Shown: one piece after another, positions 21,608 to 32,800 of the stretch
Numbering within the stretch: the stretch's first letter is position 1
Layout of the letters: each line of letters begins with the position of its first letter
Assembly: GCA_013146195.2 (NCBI GenBank)
Contig: CM028379.1
Span: 60,399,693 to 60,463,692 of the forward strand
Length of the DNA: 64,000 nucleotides
DNA from: Codonopsis lanceolata
Taxonomy: Eukaryota; Streptophyta; Magnoliopsida; Asterales; Campanulaceae
Direction of reading: 5' to 3'
Position numbers and translations under genes: made by a program
Notes under the pieces: model-generated
The model's input: only the letters and a program-made list of their open reading frames with translations
What the model was told of the DNA's origin: nothing
The model's database searches: none

Positions 21608-23738
21608 ATGGCCGCTTCATCTTCTTCAAGCGTTACAAGTCGATTTGTTCCGCAAGAATCATCTTTCGTGACCAGAATAGGTTCTCTCTCATACATTCTA
21701 GGTCATACGATTCAAGGATAACAATTTCTCATCGACAACACTGTTGGAGGAAAGATTATCGATCTTCTCCACTGCTCTGGACTAGTCTCACTCTTTTCAT
21801 TTCGTGAAGAATTCTACAGCCTAACACTGGTTAATGAATTCTACTCTAGGATGATAATGGCAAGAGATGGTAACTGTTGATTCTTATGTTAAATTTATAT
21901 CTGATCAGTACATTACATTAGTTTTATACTTCAGTGGCTAATCGGGCTGCGTATCGATTAGCGTGGCAACTGTGTATAGAACTTTTCCTTGTATAGTTTT
22001 GTAGGACTTTTTCAGGAACATCGGAAGACCACTCTCGGCTTCACCGGAAGACACCTTGCTCAAAGCTTAAGATCGGTAGACCTCGTGTCCGGTGATGCGC
22101 TTCTACGTGTCCTCTCGGATCAAAGCTAGGGATTAATTCAAAACTTATTCCCATATATTTCTTGAATTAATCCAAGTCTTTCCGACATGTCAAGACGCAG
22201 AAAGCAACTTTCCGAAAAGCAGAATACTTTTTAATGCGAATGTAAAGCAGTAAAGCGTGCCCCCTACTTTCTCGCTTCATCTCTCGATCGACACCAAATC
22301 GCCCACCTTTTTTTGAAGATCTCAGAAATGATTATCTGCTCTAGTTATCTATGAAGACAAAATTCCTTGACTGACAGCCCCATGCATTTAATGCATTTAT
22401 GAAAAGAGCTGTTGAAGTCTTCATCTTCTCCAACGGATCTTTTGAAGTGCATCTGCTTTAAATACTGCCATTGAAGACTGGAACAAAGAACAACAACTGT
22501 ATAGAATCAATCGAACACTTAAAGAATTGCTCGAATCTACACAACTCCAAGTCTTTCAACAAGCTCGATTGTGCATTCAATAGATCCTCAACAGATCTAG
22601 AAGTCCTCGTCAACAACAAGAAGTCTGCTCTTCAACAATTATTGTTTTATTCTTCTTGTTGTTTACTTCCATTAACTATATTACGCACGCAATTAAATAT
22701 CTTGTATTTACTGAGATATTTAATTCCCTAGACCCAAACACAAGTCAATATTTTGTACACGATCCATTAGGGATATTCTTTGTAATTGATCTAAGTGGAA
22801 AACATAGTGCACAATTTAAATCCAAGGTTGACTGCCTTGGTGGTGGACGTAGCACTCATTATAGTGTGAACCATCCCAAAATACTTGTGTTATTTCCTAC
22901 TATCTGTTTAATTATTGAACTACTTAGTTTCTTTGTTTACTTCATCCATTTCAAATTTGAACTTAAGTAATACGTAAAGGTCTACAGGTAGTCCTTATCG
23001 GCACACTGAACATTTCTCTTGAAAGTCTTCCGCTACTTGATTCTTTTCATAGATTGCAAGTAACTTTCAAGGAACTTACTTAAAAGTTTTTAAAGTGTTA
23101 ATAAGCTATTCAACCCCCCCTTCTAGCTTATTATTGTGCTCATTGGGACCCACAGTAACCATTTCTTTTATCGCATTCGAGATACCAATGTCGTCCTCAG
23201 TGCCGAGAGCCTGTCTCGCGTCTTCCATCTTCCTTCTATTGGACCCAACGCTTTTGATGATTCGATCCTCAATGAATCATGGCTTTTACGAACTGACTAC
23301 ACTTCTCGAGATGACTACAGTACATGGGACATTGACAACTATCCCTTAGACGTGTATTGTGCTGGTGAAATTCTGAGTCGATGTCTTCTATTTCATGAAG
23401 CAGGCTCAGGTAGTGACACCAAAAGACTACGGAACTTCATCATTGCTGTTCTAGATTCTCATACCATCAATTGGTCTGAAGTCGTCTTCTCTCTCATACA
23501 CCAATCTCTCCTGCGAAGACAGACGAATGGACTCTGCATTAGAAAGTATGCTAGAATTATCAGTCACATTCTTTTCTCTTTTCAAACCATTCTCTCAACA
23601 GTCCATGAAGATGAACGCCTTCTCATCACTGGAGACCTGCTGATAACTCGAGAGTTATTCGGCAATCGAATCTTCTTTGATCTAAATAGAGAATATACCT
23701 TAGATTCTAGTACTGGTAGCTTCGGGGATTCCAACTAG
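21608..23738 (+). pseudogene. Envelope-like / plant transposon protein gene split by a solo LTR
   Basis: The ATG at 21608 opens a frame that runs to 21874, is interrupted by the solo LTR 21875-23154, and resumes in the same reading frame at 23160, ending at TAG 23736-23738. An in-frame TAA at 21719-21721 also breaks it. The core pattern includes FYRIRDTNVVLSAESLSRVF, then YPLDVYC, matching WIRGRPISINAKTISTIIGV and FPLDVYC in the inverted copia element at 32930-33660. This is the pattern of plant 'putative transposon protein' or envelope-like third ORFs that Sireviruses carry downstream of pol. Cellular role unproven in the family. Confidence 0.5.
21875..23154 (+). mobile_element. Solo LTR of a second copia family (TSD GTAAC)
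   Basis: Starts TGTTGATTCTTATG and ends ATTGGGACCCACA, flanked by GTAAC at 21870-21874 and 23155-23159. 1,280 bp with no interior. The same LTR occurs inverted at 25802-30016. It includes GCTAATCG...CGATTAGC (stem of 8) near 21942, a motif also present in weaker form in the host element's LTR. It interrupts the envelope-like frame. Confidence 0.8.
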
Positions 23739-23864
23739 GTTGTATTTCGGTATTCTTTTCACAATTGGTATTTCTTCTCATTTTTTTCTAAATTTTAGTA
23801 TCTTCCATGTCTACTGTTTTTCTCTCATATTCTTCCTCTGGTCTCCTACTTTTGCTTGCAACCA

Positions 23865-23948
23865 TTAAGGAGGAGAAGATTTATGACATAAACCTTTAAG
23901 GAGGAGAAGACTTATGACATAAGATATTAAGGAGAAGAAGACTTATTA
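23865..23948 (+). repeat. Cluster of purine-rich tracts upstream of the 3' LTR
   Basis: Three near-repeats of TTAAGGAGGAGAAGAYTTATGACATAA. The true PPT (AAAATAGGAGGAGAT, 24707-24721) lies 0.8 kb further on. Multiple upstream polypurine tracts are a reported hallmark of Sirevirus copia elements, supporting that lineage here. Confidence 0.6.
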
Positions 23949-24083
23949 TAACATAAGGATAACGAACTTTCTTAGGAGGAAAATCAACGAAAGACACACA
24001 TAATGTAAAAAATTCATCCTTAAGCTGATTTTTTGTGAATCATGCTCAACCTTTGTGGCACTTCTGTTGAAAAATGTGCTCGA

Positions 24084-24365
24084 AACAAAAATTCTCTGAT
24101 AAGTCTTTCTTTCAACAGAACCATAAAAATTTTTCAAATGGTATCACGAGCAATCCTTATTGAAAAACTTTCAAACAAAAAATTACTCTGTTGAGTCTTT
24201 CCTTCAACAAAACCATAAAAAAAATTTAAGTGGTATCACGAACAATCCTTATTGAAAAACCTTCGAAACACAAATTTCTCTGTTGAGTCTTTTATTTCAA
24301 CATAATCATAAAACTTTTTCATATGGTATCACAAGTAAATCCTTATTGAAAAACCTTCAAATACA
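24084..24365 (+). repeat. Tandem repeat, about three units of 86 bp
   Basis: Each unit contains TCTGTTGAGTCTTTCCTTCA, AACATAATCATAAAA-like text, TGGTATCACGARCAATCC and TTATTGAAAAACCTTC. It lies in the 3' untranslated region of the copia derivative. Confidence 0.65.
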
Positions 24366-24705
24366 TATGCTTACTTAAGGATTTTCTACTTTTACTTGCC
24401 AAAACATTCTTTCAACATATAAAAATCTATGTGCAAGTAAGAACCCTAAAACCTTTTAGATCCTGTTCAAACACCTTTCAATACTCTAAGTGATCTAAAT
24501 CGTTTTTACTATTTCTTTACCTGTTCAGCACTTTGATTTATCGAGTCTGTAATAGCAATTGTAGACTATACAAAAGCCATCGCTCCTGTAATTATCAACA
24601 TATGACATGTCTTGAGATAAAATAATTATTCATTGTGGGCATGCTATTACTATGTCTTGATAAATGCTTCAATTCTTTGTATATGTCATCTTGTAATGGT
24701 TTCAA

Positions 24706-24721
24706 GAAAATAGGAGGAGAT
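24706..24721 (+). promoter_or_regulatory. Polypurine tract
   Basis: GAAAATAGGAGGAGAT immediately before the 3' LTR start TGTTGGAATATG. It would prime plus-strand synthesis. Confidence 0.7.
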
Positions 24722-25801
24722 TGTTGGAATATGCTCCTTGATAATTTACTTATCACCTTGCATATTCTATATACATATGATGATTTGTTTATTCCCATTA
24801 CAGTGAGTCATCACTAGTGGCTAAAAGGTCTGCATACTGGTTAGCGTGGCAGCTAGTGTAACATCACATAGGTCTTAGATTAGGTGCGACTTGATCAAGT
24901 CCTACCTTCCTACATGATGATCAAACATACCAGCACTTCATATGTACTAGCACCAGCAGACTTGCGGTAGCGTCAAAAGTCTTCAGTAGATTCGTCACTA
25001 GCAGACTTGTCATATGCACTAAAGGACACTTTGAAGACTCGTCACCAGCAGACGTGCTACAATGACAAAGTTTCTCAAAGAACTCATCACCAGCTGATCC
25101 ATCATGTGCCTCGCAGAATACTTTGAAGACCTGCCACCAGCAGACTTGCTATGGTTTGAACGTTGACAACTTAACCAGCAGTCTTTTTCTACAAAAGACT
25201 CATGCATCATAATTGAACTTCTCACCAGCAAACTTGGTTCTGCACGTGCTATAAGGAGACAAGATTGTAGCAGATCGAAACAAGACAAATACATTAAGCT
25301 TTAATGTTATTCAAATCTTTATAAAGCCTGACACTCATGATACTGCAAGACTTTCTTAGTCACGTGGTCTGAAATAATCAGAAGAATCTACTTTATCGCA
25401 TGCATCACCCGACAAAGGCATCAATGAATCGACTTATCCTTCACGACTTATCATACCAGGTAATAGTTCAAAGATCTAAAGAATGAAGTCTTTTATCCAA
25501 CAGTTAAAGATCTATTGAACAACATCTTTACCCATCAGTTCTCAAGACTAATCATTCAACGGATACAAAATCTATCAACAGATCTCAACGATAAAAGTTC
25601 TCCGGTCTATATAAGAAATCTACCTTTCTTCTTCAAAGAGCAAGTGTGTGTTGAAAAGACACCTACAACAAGAACTTCAAAGAAGCTGTAAGATCTACAA
25701 GAGATTGTCTTCACCAACAAATCTCAGATCTAAACAGAAGATTGGAGTGAGCTTACCCAGACCTTAGCAAAACCCTCTCTGTGGATTGCTAGGAAGAAAA
25801 G
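24722..25801 (+). repeat. 3' LTR of the Sirevirus-like element, interrupted
   Basis: Collinear with 11796-12879 of the 5' LTR with small indels and substitutions (for example a shortened block near 25410-25460). It stops at GCTAGGAAGAAAAG where the inverted copia LTR begins at 25802. The missing half is not found elsewhere in this window. Confidence 0.75.
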
Positions 25802-27030
25802 TGTGGGTCCCAACGGGCACAATAATAAGCTAGAAGGGGGGGGGTTGAATAGCTTATTATACACTTTAAAAACTTTTAAGTAAGTTCTTGAAAAGTACTT
25901 GCAATCTATTGAAAAGATTGAAGTAGCGGAAGTCTTTCAATGAAGCTGGTTCAAGTCTGCCGATAAGGACTACCGGTAGACCTTAACAGGTTACTTAAGT
26001 TTTGCTGTCTAAAGGATAAAGATAAACAGAGTAATAACAGTTCAAACAGTAGACAAACAGTAGAGGAATTAACACAAGTATTTTGGGATGGTTCACACTA
26101 TAAAGAGTGCTACGTCCACCACCAAGGCAGTCAACCTTGGATTTAAATAGTGCACTATGTTTTCCACTAGATCTATTACAAGGAATATTCCCAATGGATC
26201 GTGTACAAAATATTGACTTGTGTTTGGGGTTAAGGAATTAAATATCTGTGTAAACAGGATATTTAATTCGTGCAGAAGAATAGTTTTGAATGAAAATAAC
26301 AAGAAGTACAAAAGTAAATGTTGATGCACAACTTCTTGTTGTTGACAAGGACTTCTTGATCTGTTTAGGATCTCTTGAATGCACTGAGGATTAAGACTTT
26401 GAGTTGTTGTAGATTTTCAGAGCAATTTATCAAGTGTATATCTCCAGTCTTTAATGGTAGCATTTATAGCAGGAGCATTCTGGAGATCCGTTGGAGAAGA
26501 CGAAGACTTAACAGCTCTATTAGGTTGAATGCATTAAATGCATGGGGCTGTCAATCAAGAATTTCGTCTTCACAGATATCGAGCAGGGAATGGGCACAAA
26601 GATCTTTTGCAGAGACTGGAGTTGGGCAATCTGGATGTCAGATCTGTGAGTGTTGTTATAGACAGTAGGTGATAGCCGCCTTTCCCCGCCTTTACTTGCT
26701 CAGCCGTGAAAAGTCTTCCTGCTTTTCGGAAAGCTGCTTTCGGCGGGTCTGAGATGTCAGGGAATGTCTCAATCTAAATTCAAACTGATAAGAATAAATT
26801 TAAACTGATCCATCAAGAATTGCTTGACTGGACACGTCATGATCTTGACCGAGTGTAGACAAGGTCTGCCGTTTAATGTTTTTTTTTTTTTGGGAAACAG
26901 GGACGGAACCCTGCAGGAATTTATTGATAAAAGGAAAATGTACAAACTTGAGGGGGACAACCAGCCTGATCCAAAAAAGGGAGGCAATGGGGCCTAACCT
27001 CGAAGAAAGGAAATACATAAAAAGGAAGGA

Positions 27031-28648
27031 CTATTTCCTACGAAAAGCAAATAAGCCACTCGCATCATGCTGAAGCGCGCGACGAGCCTCCCTCGGGAGA
27101 AGAGTTACCGTATTGAAATAGTTATCACATCTAGTAGTATGCGCAAAGGCTGCCAGACGATCTGCAACTGAATTCCCCTCTCGATATATATGGACAAGCT
27201 GACTGTCACCCAAAAGAGCCAAACACCTACGAACATCATAAATATAGAGCCAAGGACAACCATGATTGCCCTTTATGGCTGAAGCCACCACCAAAGAATT
27301 CATCTCAACAATAACCTTTCCATATTGCATGTCTCGACACATCAATAAGCCATCACGGAGAGCTTGAAATTCAGCATTGGTATTGGTGCCAGGGCCATAA
27401 AACCGAGAAAAGCCTCCAATGAAATTTCCACTCGAATCTCTAATGACACCCCCGCCAGTAGCAATACCTTCAATTGATGACCCATCGGTATTCAGTTTAA
27501 CAAAACTAGGATCGGGGGGATGCCAACGAATCCAAATCCCTTTAAGCATATCAGGTTGTCTAATCGATAAATTCATAGCTTGGAGGCAGAAAATACCCAT
27601 ACTGTTGCAAGGAGTTTTTGGCTTAAAGATCCTTATAATATCCCTTAGGCCATCCATAATCTGCCTGTACATAACCTCCCCAGACATTGGAACATTCTCA
27701 AAAATTGCAAGGCATCTAGCCTTCCAAATGACCCAACACCCACACAAAAGAATACCCACTTGAACAGCACCCATTTGATTTCGAACAGAGACACCGTCCA
27801 GCCAAATTCTGAATAGATGATTAACAGAAGTGTAACGATCTATTTTGTTGAATGGGCGGGCCAAACTAGACCATAACTCACGAGCCACCACAGAATGCAG
27901 AAAAAGATGATCGATGGACTCTCGGTCAGGATCACTATTACAACACACGCAGCGAGAAACCAAAAGAACCTGCCTGGAATGAAGATGCAGATCCACCGGA
28001 ATAGCTCCATGAAATATTTTCCACCCAAAAGCACTAATCTTTGTCGGAATCCATGGTTGCCAAATCTGATTAGCCCAATAAAGAGTAGGATGATGATATC
28101 TACATAAGTTCCAGAAAGTCTTCGTATCAAACCTGCCAGAGGGAGTCTTACAAAAAATAAGATGAGCTCGATTATTAGCAGAAAGCTGAGTATTGAATAT
28201 GGAAGCATGATATTGAGACGGGATGTGAGGCAGCAAACTAGAAATATGATCCATAGCATCTTTGACCGAGAGGTTCAGGTCAAGAGGGCGTGGACCCTCC
28301 AATCTAACTCCAACCCAATTATCATTCCAAAATGAAACTTTACCTTCTCCCAAAATCCATCTACTATGCTGTAACAATATCTCAATATGACTATGTACAG
28401 CACGCCAGACATGAGAAACAGCCGCTGGAACTATGAATGCATCATTATATTTATATTTCGCAAAGAATGACGTACCCACAAGCGGTTCCTTGAATAGCAC
28501 CCCAAGCCAACTTAGCGTGTAACGAATTCCTCACCTGCTCCAACGATCTAATCCCCAAACCGCCCTCCTCGATCGGTCTACAAATCCGGGACCATGATAC
28601 CCAGTGAATATGGCTATTGTCCCCACTGCCCCATAAAAAATTAGCCAT
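27031..28648 (-). pseudogene. LINE C-terminal part: zinc-binding and RNase H domains
   Basis: A 489-codon frame (28500-27031) follows a shifted fragment (28648-28451) that starts MANFLWGSGDN. In order it has a W-rich zf-RVT-like segment with CVCCNSDPDRESIDHLFLHS, a WVIWKARC motif, and an RNase H domain: LNTDGSS (first Asp), NAEFQALRDGLL (Glu), then VEMNSL where VESDS is usual, so the third acidic residue is Asn. It ends with REGNSVADRLA. The RNase H fold is otherwise clear. Separated from the reverse transcriptase by shifts. Confidence 0.75.
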
Positions 28649-28715
28649 GGCTCTTTCTATACGACGAAGAACACCAATCGGGACCTTTAAAGCTGCTAAC
28701 GCATAGACAGGGATA

Positions 28716-29797
28716 CTACTTAAAAGCAGACTTGATCAAAATAATTTTGCCACGAAGGATAGTAGATGGGATTTCGGCCTTCAATTTTCTTCCTAATGCG
28801 ATTTCGGCTTTTTCAAAATAATGTCTCTTTACACGACCTTGAAATAAAGGAAGACCCAAATACGTCATCGGAAAGGTACGATGCATACAACCCGACCAAG
28901 TAGAAATAAGATGAGCCTTATGCCGAGAGCAGTGTGAAGATGTGTAAAAACCACTCTTTTGTAGATTGATGAGTTGTCCCGATGATCTCTCGTATTGCGA
29001 CAAAATATTCCTAAGAGCAAGAATGGTCTTTTTCCCAGCATTGGTAAACACGATCATATCATCGGCGTATAGAAGATGAGAGACAATAATATTCCCCCGG
29101 CCATGTCTATACGGAATGAGACTCCCCTTATCAATACCTCTTTTAATAGCAAGAGAAAGAATTTCTCCCTTAATTATAAACAATACCTCTTTTAATAAAG
29201 AGAGAAAAGATTAATTATAAGAAAGCGTAATTAAAGAAAGCGTAATTAGCCATTGATCCTCCGGAGAATACGGATATTATTGAGAAGACGCTCGATCAAA
29301 TCACACACTTGGTTATTAAAATCAAAAGCCCGAAGCGCTTTTAAAATGAACGACCACTCCATTCTATCATGCGCCTTCGACATATCAAATTTGAAGGCGA
29401 CATTCCCACCCCGGACCTTACTATTAATCTTGTTAATGAGCTCATGAGCCAAGGCAATGTTCTCCTGAATAGCCCGACCTTTAACAAACCCCGATTGCTC
29501 CAACGAAATGATCCTGGGCAGAAAATTAGACAACCTGGTAGCCATAATTTTAGAAATGATTTTACAAAAAAAATTACATAAACTGATTGGTCTGAGATCA
29601 CTGAAATTGTCTGGATTGGCAATCTTAGGAATTAATATCATGGTAGTGGAGGAGATACCACGATGAAGAGTACTACCCTTGAAAAAATCCTGAATTGCAG
29701 CAATGACGTCTACCTTAATAATATCCCAGCAGGCTTGAAAAAAGTGTCCCGTGAAACCATCTGGTCCAGGGGCACTGTCTGCATGTAAGCCTTTCAC
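28716..29797 (-). pseudogene. LINE reverse transcriptase fragment
   Basis: Two frames: 29797-29246 has SAPGPDGFTGHFFQACWDII, then LIPKI, LRPISLCN, EQSGFVKGR and FDMSKAHDRMEW (palm start); 29183-28716 has SHLLYADDMIVF with the catalytic YADD, then the LGLPLFQGRVK thumb-like part. Between them (29184-29245) a scrambled AT-rich stretch replaces the expected GLRQGDPLSP region. The protein therefore lacks an essential block and is not functional. In intact LINEs it copies element RNA at the nicked chromosome. Confidence 0.75.
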
Positions 29798-30016
29798 CGC
29801 GTCCCATATTTCTGCCGTTTAATGTTGAAGTAGGTCTTCCGGTGAAGCTTTGAAGAGGTCTTCCGCTGAACCTGTTGAAGTCCTATAAACACTATACTTG
29901 GCAAAGTTCTATACACAGTTGCCACGCTAATCGATACGCAACCCAATTAGCCACTGATGTATAAAACTAGTGTAATATATGAGCAGATATAAATCTGAAT
30001 ACAACGAGTATCAACA

Positions 30017-30030
30017 ATTTCCTCCTATTT
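30017..30030 (-). promoter_or_regulatory. Polypurine tract of the inverted copia element
   Basis: On the minus strand AAATAGGAGGAAAT directly precedes the LTR start TGTTGATACTCG. Nearly identical to the PPT of the plus-strand element at 24706-24721, so the two families are related. Confidence 0.7.
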
Positions 30031-31659
30031 ATATCTGGTCATCATTACTACAAATGAGGACTATAACCGACTATGTGATAGATAATAGCATGTCTTTAGG
30101 GAATTCTTAATTTTATTACGGAAGACATGCCTCTATCAAACAGTAGAGCACCTCAAGTGTAAAGACTAATCTAAGTGCATAAAATGTAAGGAAATCATAG
30201 AGCAGCACACAGATTAGTACCAATCAGTTAAAACAAATTTAAACTGAGTGTTTAAATTCTAAGCAGATATTTGGAAATGAAAGAACAAGAATTTAAACAT
30301 TAGATAATTTTGAAAGAAAATTAATCTTCTGTATTATAAACGAGAAGTTTAATGTTTACAGAGTTTTCAAAAGATAGGATAAATACAAAGGTTAAGGGAA
30401 GAACATATACACATTTTACCAAGGTCGTTTACCTTTTCCTTTGTCTGTTGCTTCTTTCTCCCTTCTCTGTCGCTCTAGCTCTTCAGTTCTTCGGACGTAT
30501 TCGTCATCGGCATCTGTGGGAAGTCTGGTGGAACGAGAACGGTAGTCGAGTTCTTCACGAAGACGACTGTTCTCTTCCATAAGCATTCGGTTTATAGACT
30601 TCATTTGCTTTTCCTCCGTGATGGCCAGATCACGATCACACCGAGCATTCATTATGTCATGAGCAGAGTCGCGAGCTAAGTTGTTGAGCTCTAGGACAGG
30701 AGGGCAACCGTTGCCGAGATACAGTGTGATAGCATGGAACAATTTGTAGAAGAGGGATGAGCAGAGTTGGACACATTCGTCGCGTTGAGCTTTGACATTG
30801 ATTTTGACGTCCGTAAACTCGTGTCTCATTTGTCCAAAACGGGTCCATACATCTTCTTGAAATTGGCGAAGAAGAGCAGCAGTCCGATCGTTGGCCTTGG
30901 ACGCGGCAGTGGCGATTTCAGCGATGGCGGTAGTAATGCTTGTTAGTTCGCCTAGCCGTTCATAGATAGCGTCCAGCCTTGACAAAATTTCAGCATTGGC
31001 CAGCTGAGAGGGAGATGGTTCCTGGCCAATGTGAATGTGGCGATGCTTGGCAGGAGGAAGCTTCGGGGGGAGACAACGGCCAAGGGGCATTGGAGAGGAG
31101 GAGTGACGGAGTCGGAAGAGGTGGAGTCTTGGGTTGGAATGGTATTGGTGGAAGAGGAGATGTTTTGAGGTGGAGAGGGATGAGGTGTTGGTGGAGAATC
31201 TAACTCAATGTCAGTGTCAGAATTTTCACTAACAATTGAGGATTCGGGTAAAGGGTCGGTGTAGAACCAGAAAGAGGGGGCAGGATAGAAAAGGCTTTTG
31301 GGTTTACGAAATTGAGGTTGGGGTTGTGGTTGATCGGGGGAGAATAGATCTGCTACTGATGAAAGTTCGAAGAGGAATTTGGCAGCAGCAGAGTCTATTG
31401 GTTTGGTAGGAGGGAGTTGGGTTGGTTGAGATAGTGTGGAGGAAGTGGTTTGGGTTTGATGAGGTGAGGTAGGGGTAGATGGGTTAGGAGAGTAGTTGAA
31501 GGGAGAAGGAGGAGGAGGGGTGGGGTTCGGGTAGGCTCCTCCTGTCTTTGAGGCTCCTCCTGAGGGATAGACTCTCCCGAGGGGTGAAGTCTTCGAGTAG
31601 AGACTCGTAGGAATAAGTAGGAATAGGTTGGCTTGAGGCGTGGGGTATGGGTTTGAGTA

Positions 31660-31840
31660 TCGGTAGAGATTTGGGCGTCGGTAGATGGTTGGCTGGCGGT
31701 AGTGGACTTGGTGCCGGTAGACCTCGGTAGAGATTTGGGCTTCCTTAGGTTTTGGTGCGGGGGTTCAGCTACTTAGCATCGGTAGAAGCGGGAATTGGGG
31801 TTGGGGTTCAGCTACTTCATCGGTAGAAGCGGGAATGTCT
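31660..31840. repeat. Short duplications in the envelope-like gene
   Basis: CGGTAGAGATTTGGGC occurs twice (near 31660 and 31726), and a TTCAGCTACTT...CATCGGTAGAAGCGGGAA block occurs twice (near 31766 and 31808). The GCGGTAGA-like motif is scattered between. These disrupt the reading frame. Confidence 0.5.
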
Positions 31841-32517
31841 ACAGGTGGCTGGTCTTCAAAGGTTTTTCGTAGTCGCCTACGTTTTGGTTTAGAAGAGGGT
31901 GCAGGTGAAGGTGAGGGTGGTCGTTTGGTTTTAGGAGAAGGCTGGGTAGAGGAGGTTGGTTGAGCTTGAGAGGATGGTGTAGGTGTAGAAGTTTGACCGG
32001 CAGCAGAAGGGTAGTCGGCAGGCATGTCCTTTCGGCTTTCCTTCAGCTCCTTCCTTATCCATTTAGCCTGTTGTTCCTCAGCTGCTACTTCTTCTGCCCT
32101 AGCCTTTTTGACCTTTGCTTTCTGCTTGGACCATAATAGCTGCTCTGCCTCATCAGCCAGATCTTTGGCTTGTTGATGGAGGGTCTTGGCAACTTGGTCG
32201 TCAAATTTTGCAGAAGCCTTCTTGAAAGTCTTGCTAGCCGCTTCATATGCTTCCATGTTGAAGCGTGTAACTATGATCGGTATTGGCTTAGCAACTTTGT
32301 CGATGGAGACGGGCGGAAGACCTTTCTACAGCCTTCGCTTGTTCTCGAATTCTTTATATTTGTTGAAGAATGAAGCGGTCAGCTGCTTTTCCTTGGCCAC
32401 CACTATAAGCTCATCTTCCTTTAACGAAGAGTTGACCTTCTCTGTGTCTCGAAGGAGAGCATTTATCAACCTGACAAATGGCCGTTTGCAGGTGGGGTTG
32501 TTCTTGACTCTTTCCAC

Positions 32518-32759
32518 TAGGGGTGTAAATCGGAACCACTGAACCACGAAATCGAACCGAACCAAACCAAACCAATCGGTTTGGTTCGGTTTTGGTCGAA
32601 GACGGTTCGGTTTCGGTTTCACAAATTGGGGAACCACGTGGTTCGGTTCGGTTCACAGTTTTTGGTATCGAACCAAACCACGATATATATTTTTATTTTT
32701 TTATTATATAATATATATTATATTACATATATTAACTATTTTGAACCTTTGATTTATTC

Positions 32760-32800
<41 letters not shown>

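Larger units (their letters stand above)
11796..25801 (+). mobile_element. Sirevirus-like Ty1/copia derivative without gag-pol, nested insertions
   Basis: A 2.0-kb 5' LTR (11796-13823), a tRNA-Met-type primer site just after it, a purine-rich tract cluster and PPT, and a 3' LTR beginning at 24722 define one plus-strand element. The two LTRs are collinear and close in sequence (TGTTGRAATATGCTCCTTG starts). The internal region, after removing two solo LTRs (15700-17730 and 21875-23154), is about 7.6 kb. I could not find reverse transcriptase, integrase or gag in it. An envelope-like frame sits before the 3' end, as in Sireviruses. The 3' LTR is cut at 25801 by an inverted copia element. Confidence 0.7.
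26881..29810 (-). mobile_element. 5'-truncated LINE (plant L1/RNase H type), copy 1
   Basis: The minus-strand element ends in a poly(A) tail (T-run at 26881-26891). It begins inside reverse transcriptase, so the endonuclease and ORF1 are absent. It encodes reverse transcriptase, a zinc-binding domain, and a C-terminal RNase H. A 16-bp duplication flanks it. It is related to copy 2 at 50430-52782, sharing HGRG...SHLL-ADDM and a similar 3' end. Confidence 0.8.
26865..29826. repeat. 16-bp LINE target-site duplication
   Basis: TCTGCCGTTTAATGTT at 26865-26880 and 29811-29826 flanks the LINE exactly. Length and a T-run on one side fit target-primed reverse transcription. Confidence 0.85.
25802..30016 (-). 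repeat. 3' LTR of the inverted copia element, split by a LINE
   Basis: Left end TGTGGGTCCCAACGGGCAC is the reverse complement of the LTR end. Right end CGAGTATCAACA is the reverse of the TGTTGA start. Removing the LINE (26881-29810) and one target copy leaves about 1.27 kb, equal to the solo LTR at 21875-23154. Confidence 0.75.

Noticed and set aside
23865..24365. CRISPR-like array
   Set aside because: Repeats are long, adjacent and diverged, without unique spacers, in a eukaryotic retroelement 3' region.
30416..31090. Host coiled-coil protein gene
   Set aside because: It is the C-terminal part of an envelope-like ORF located between pol and PPT of the inverted copia element, with the same orientation.
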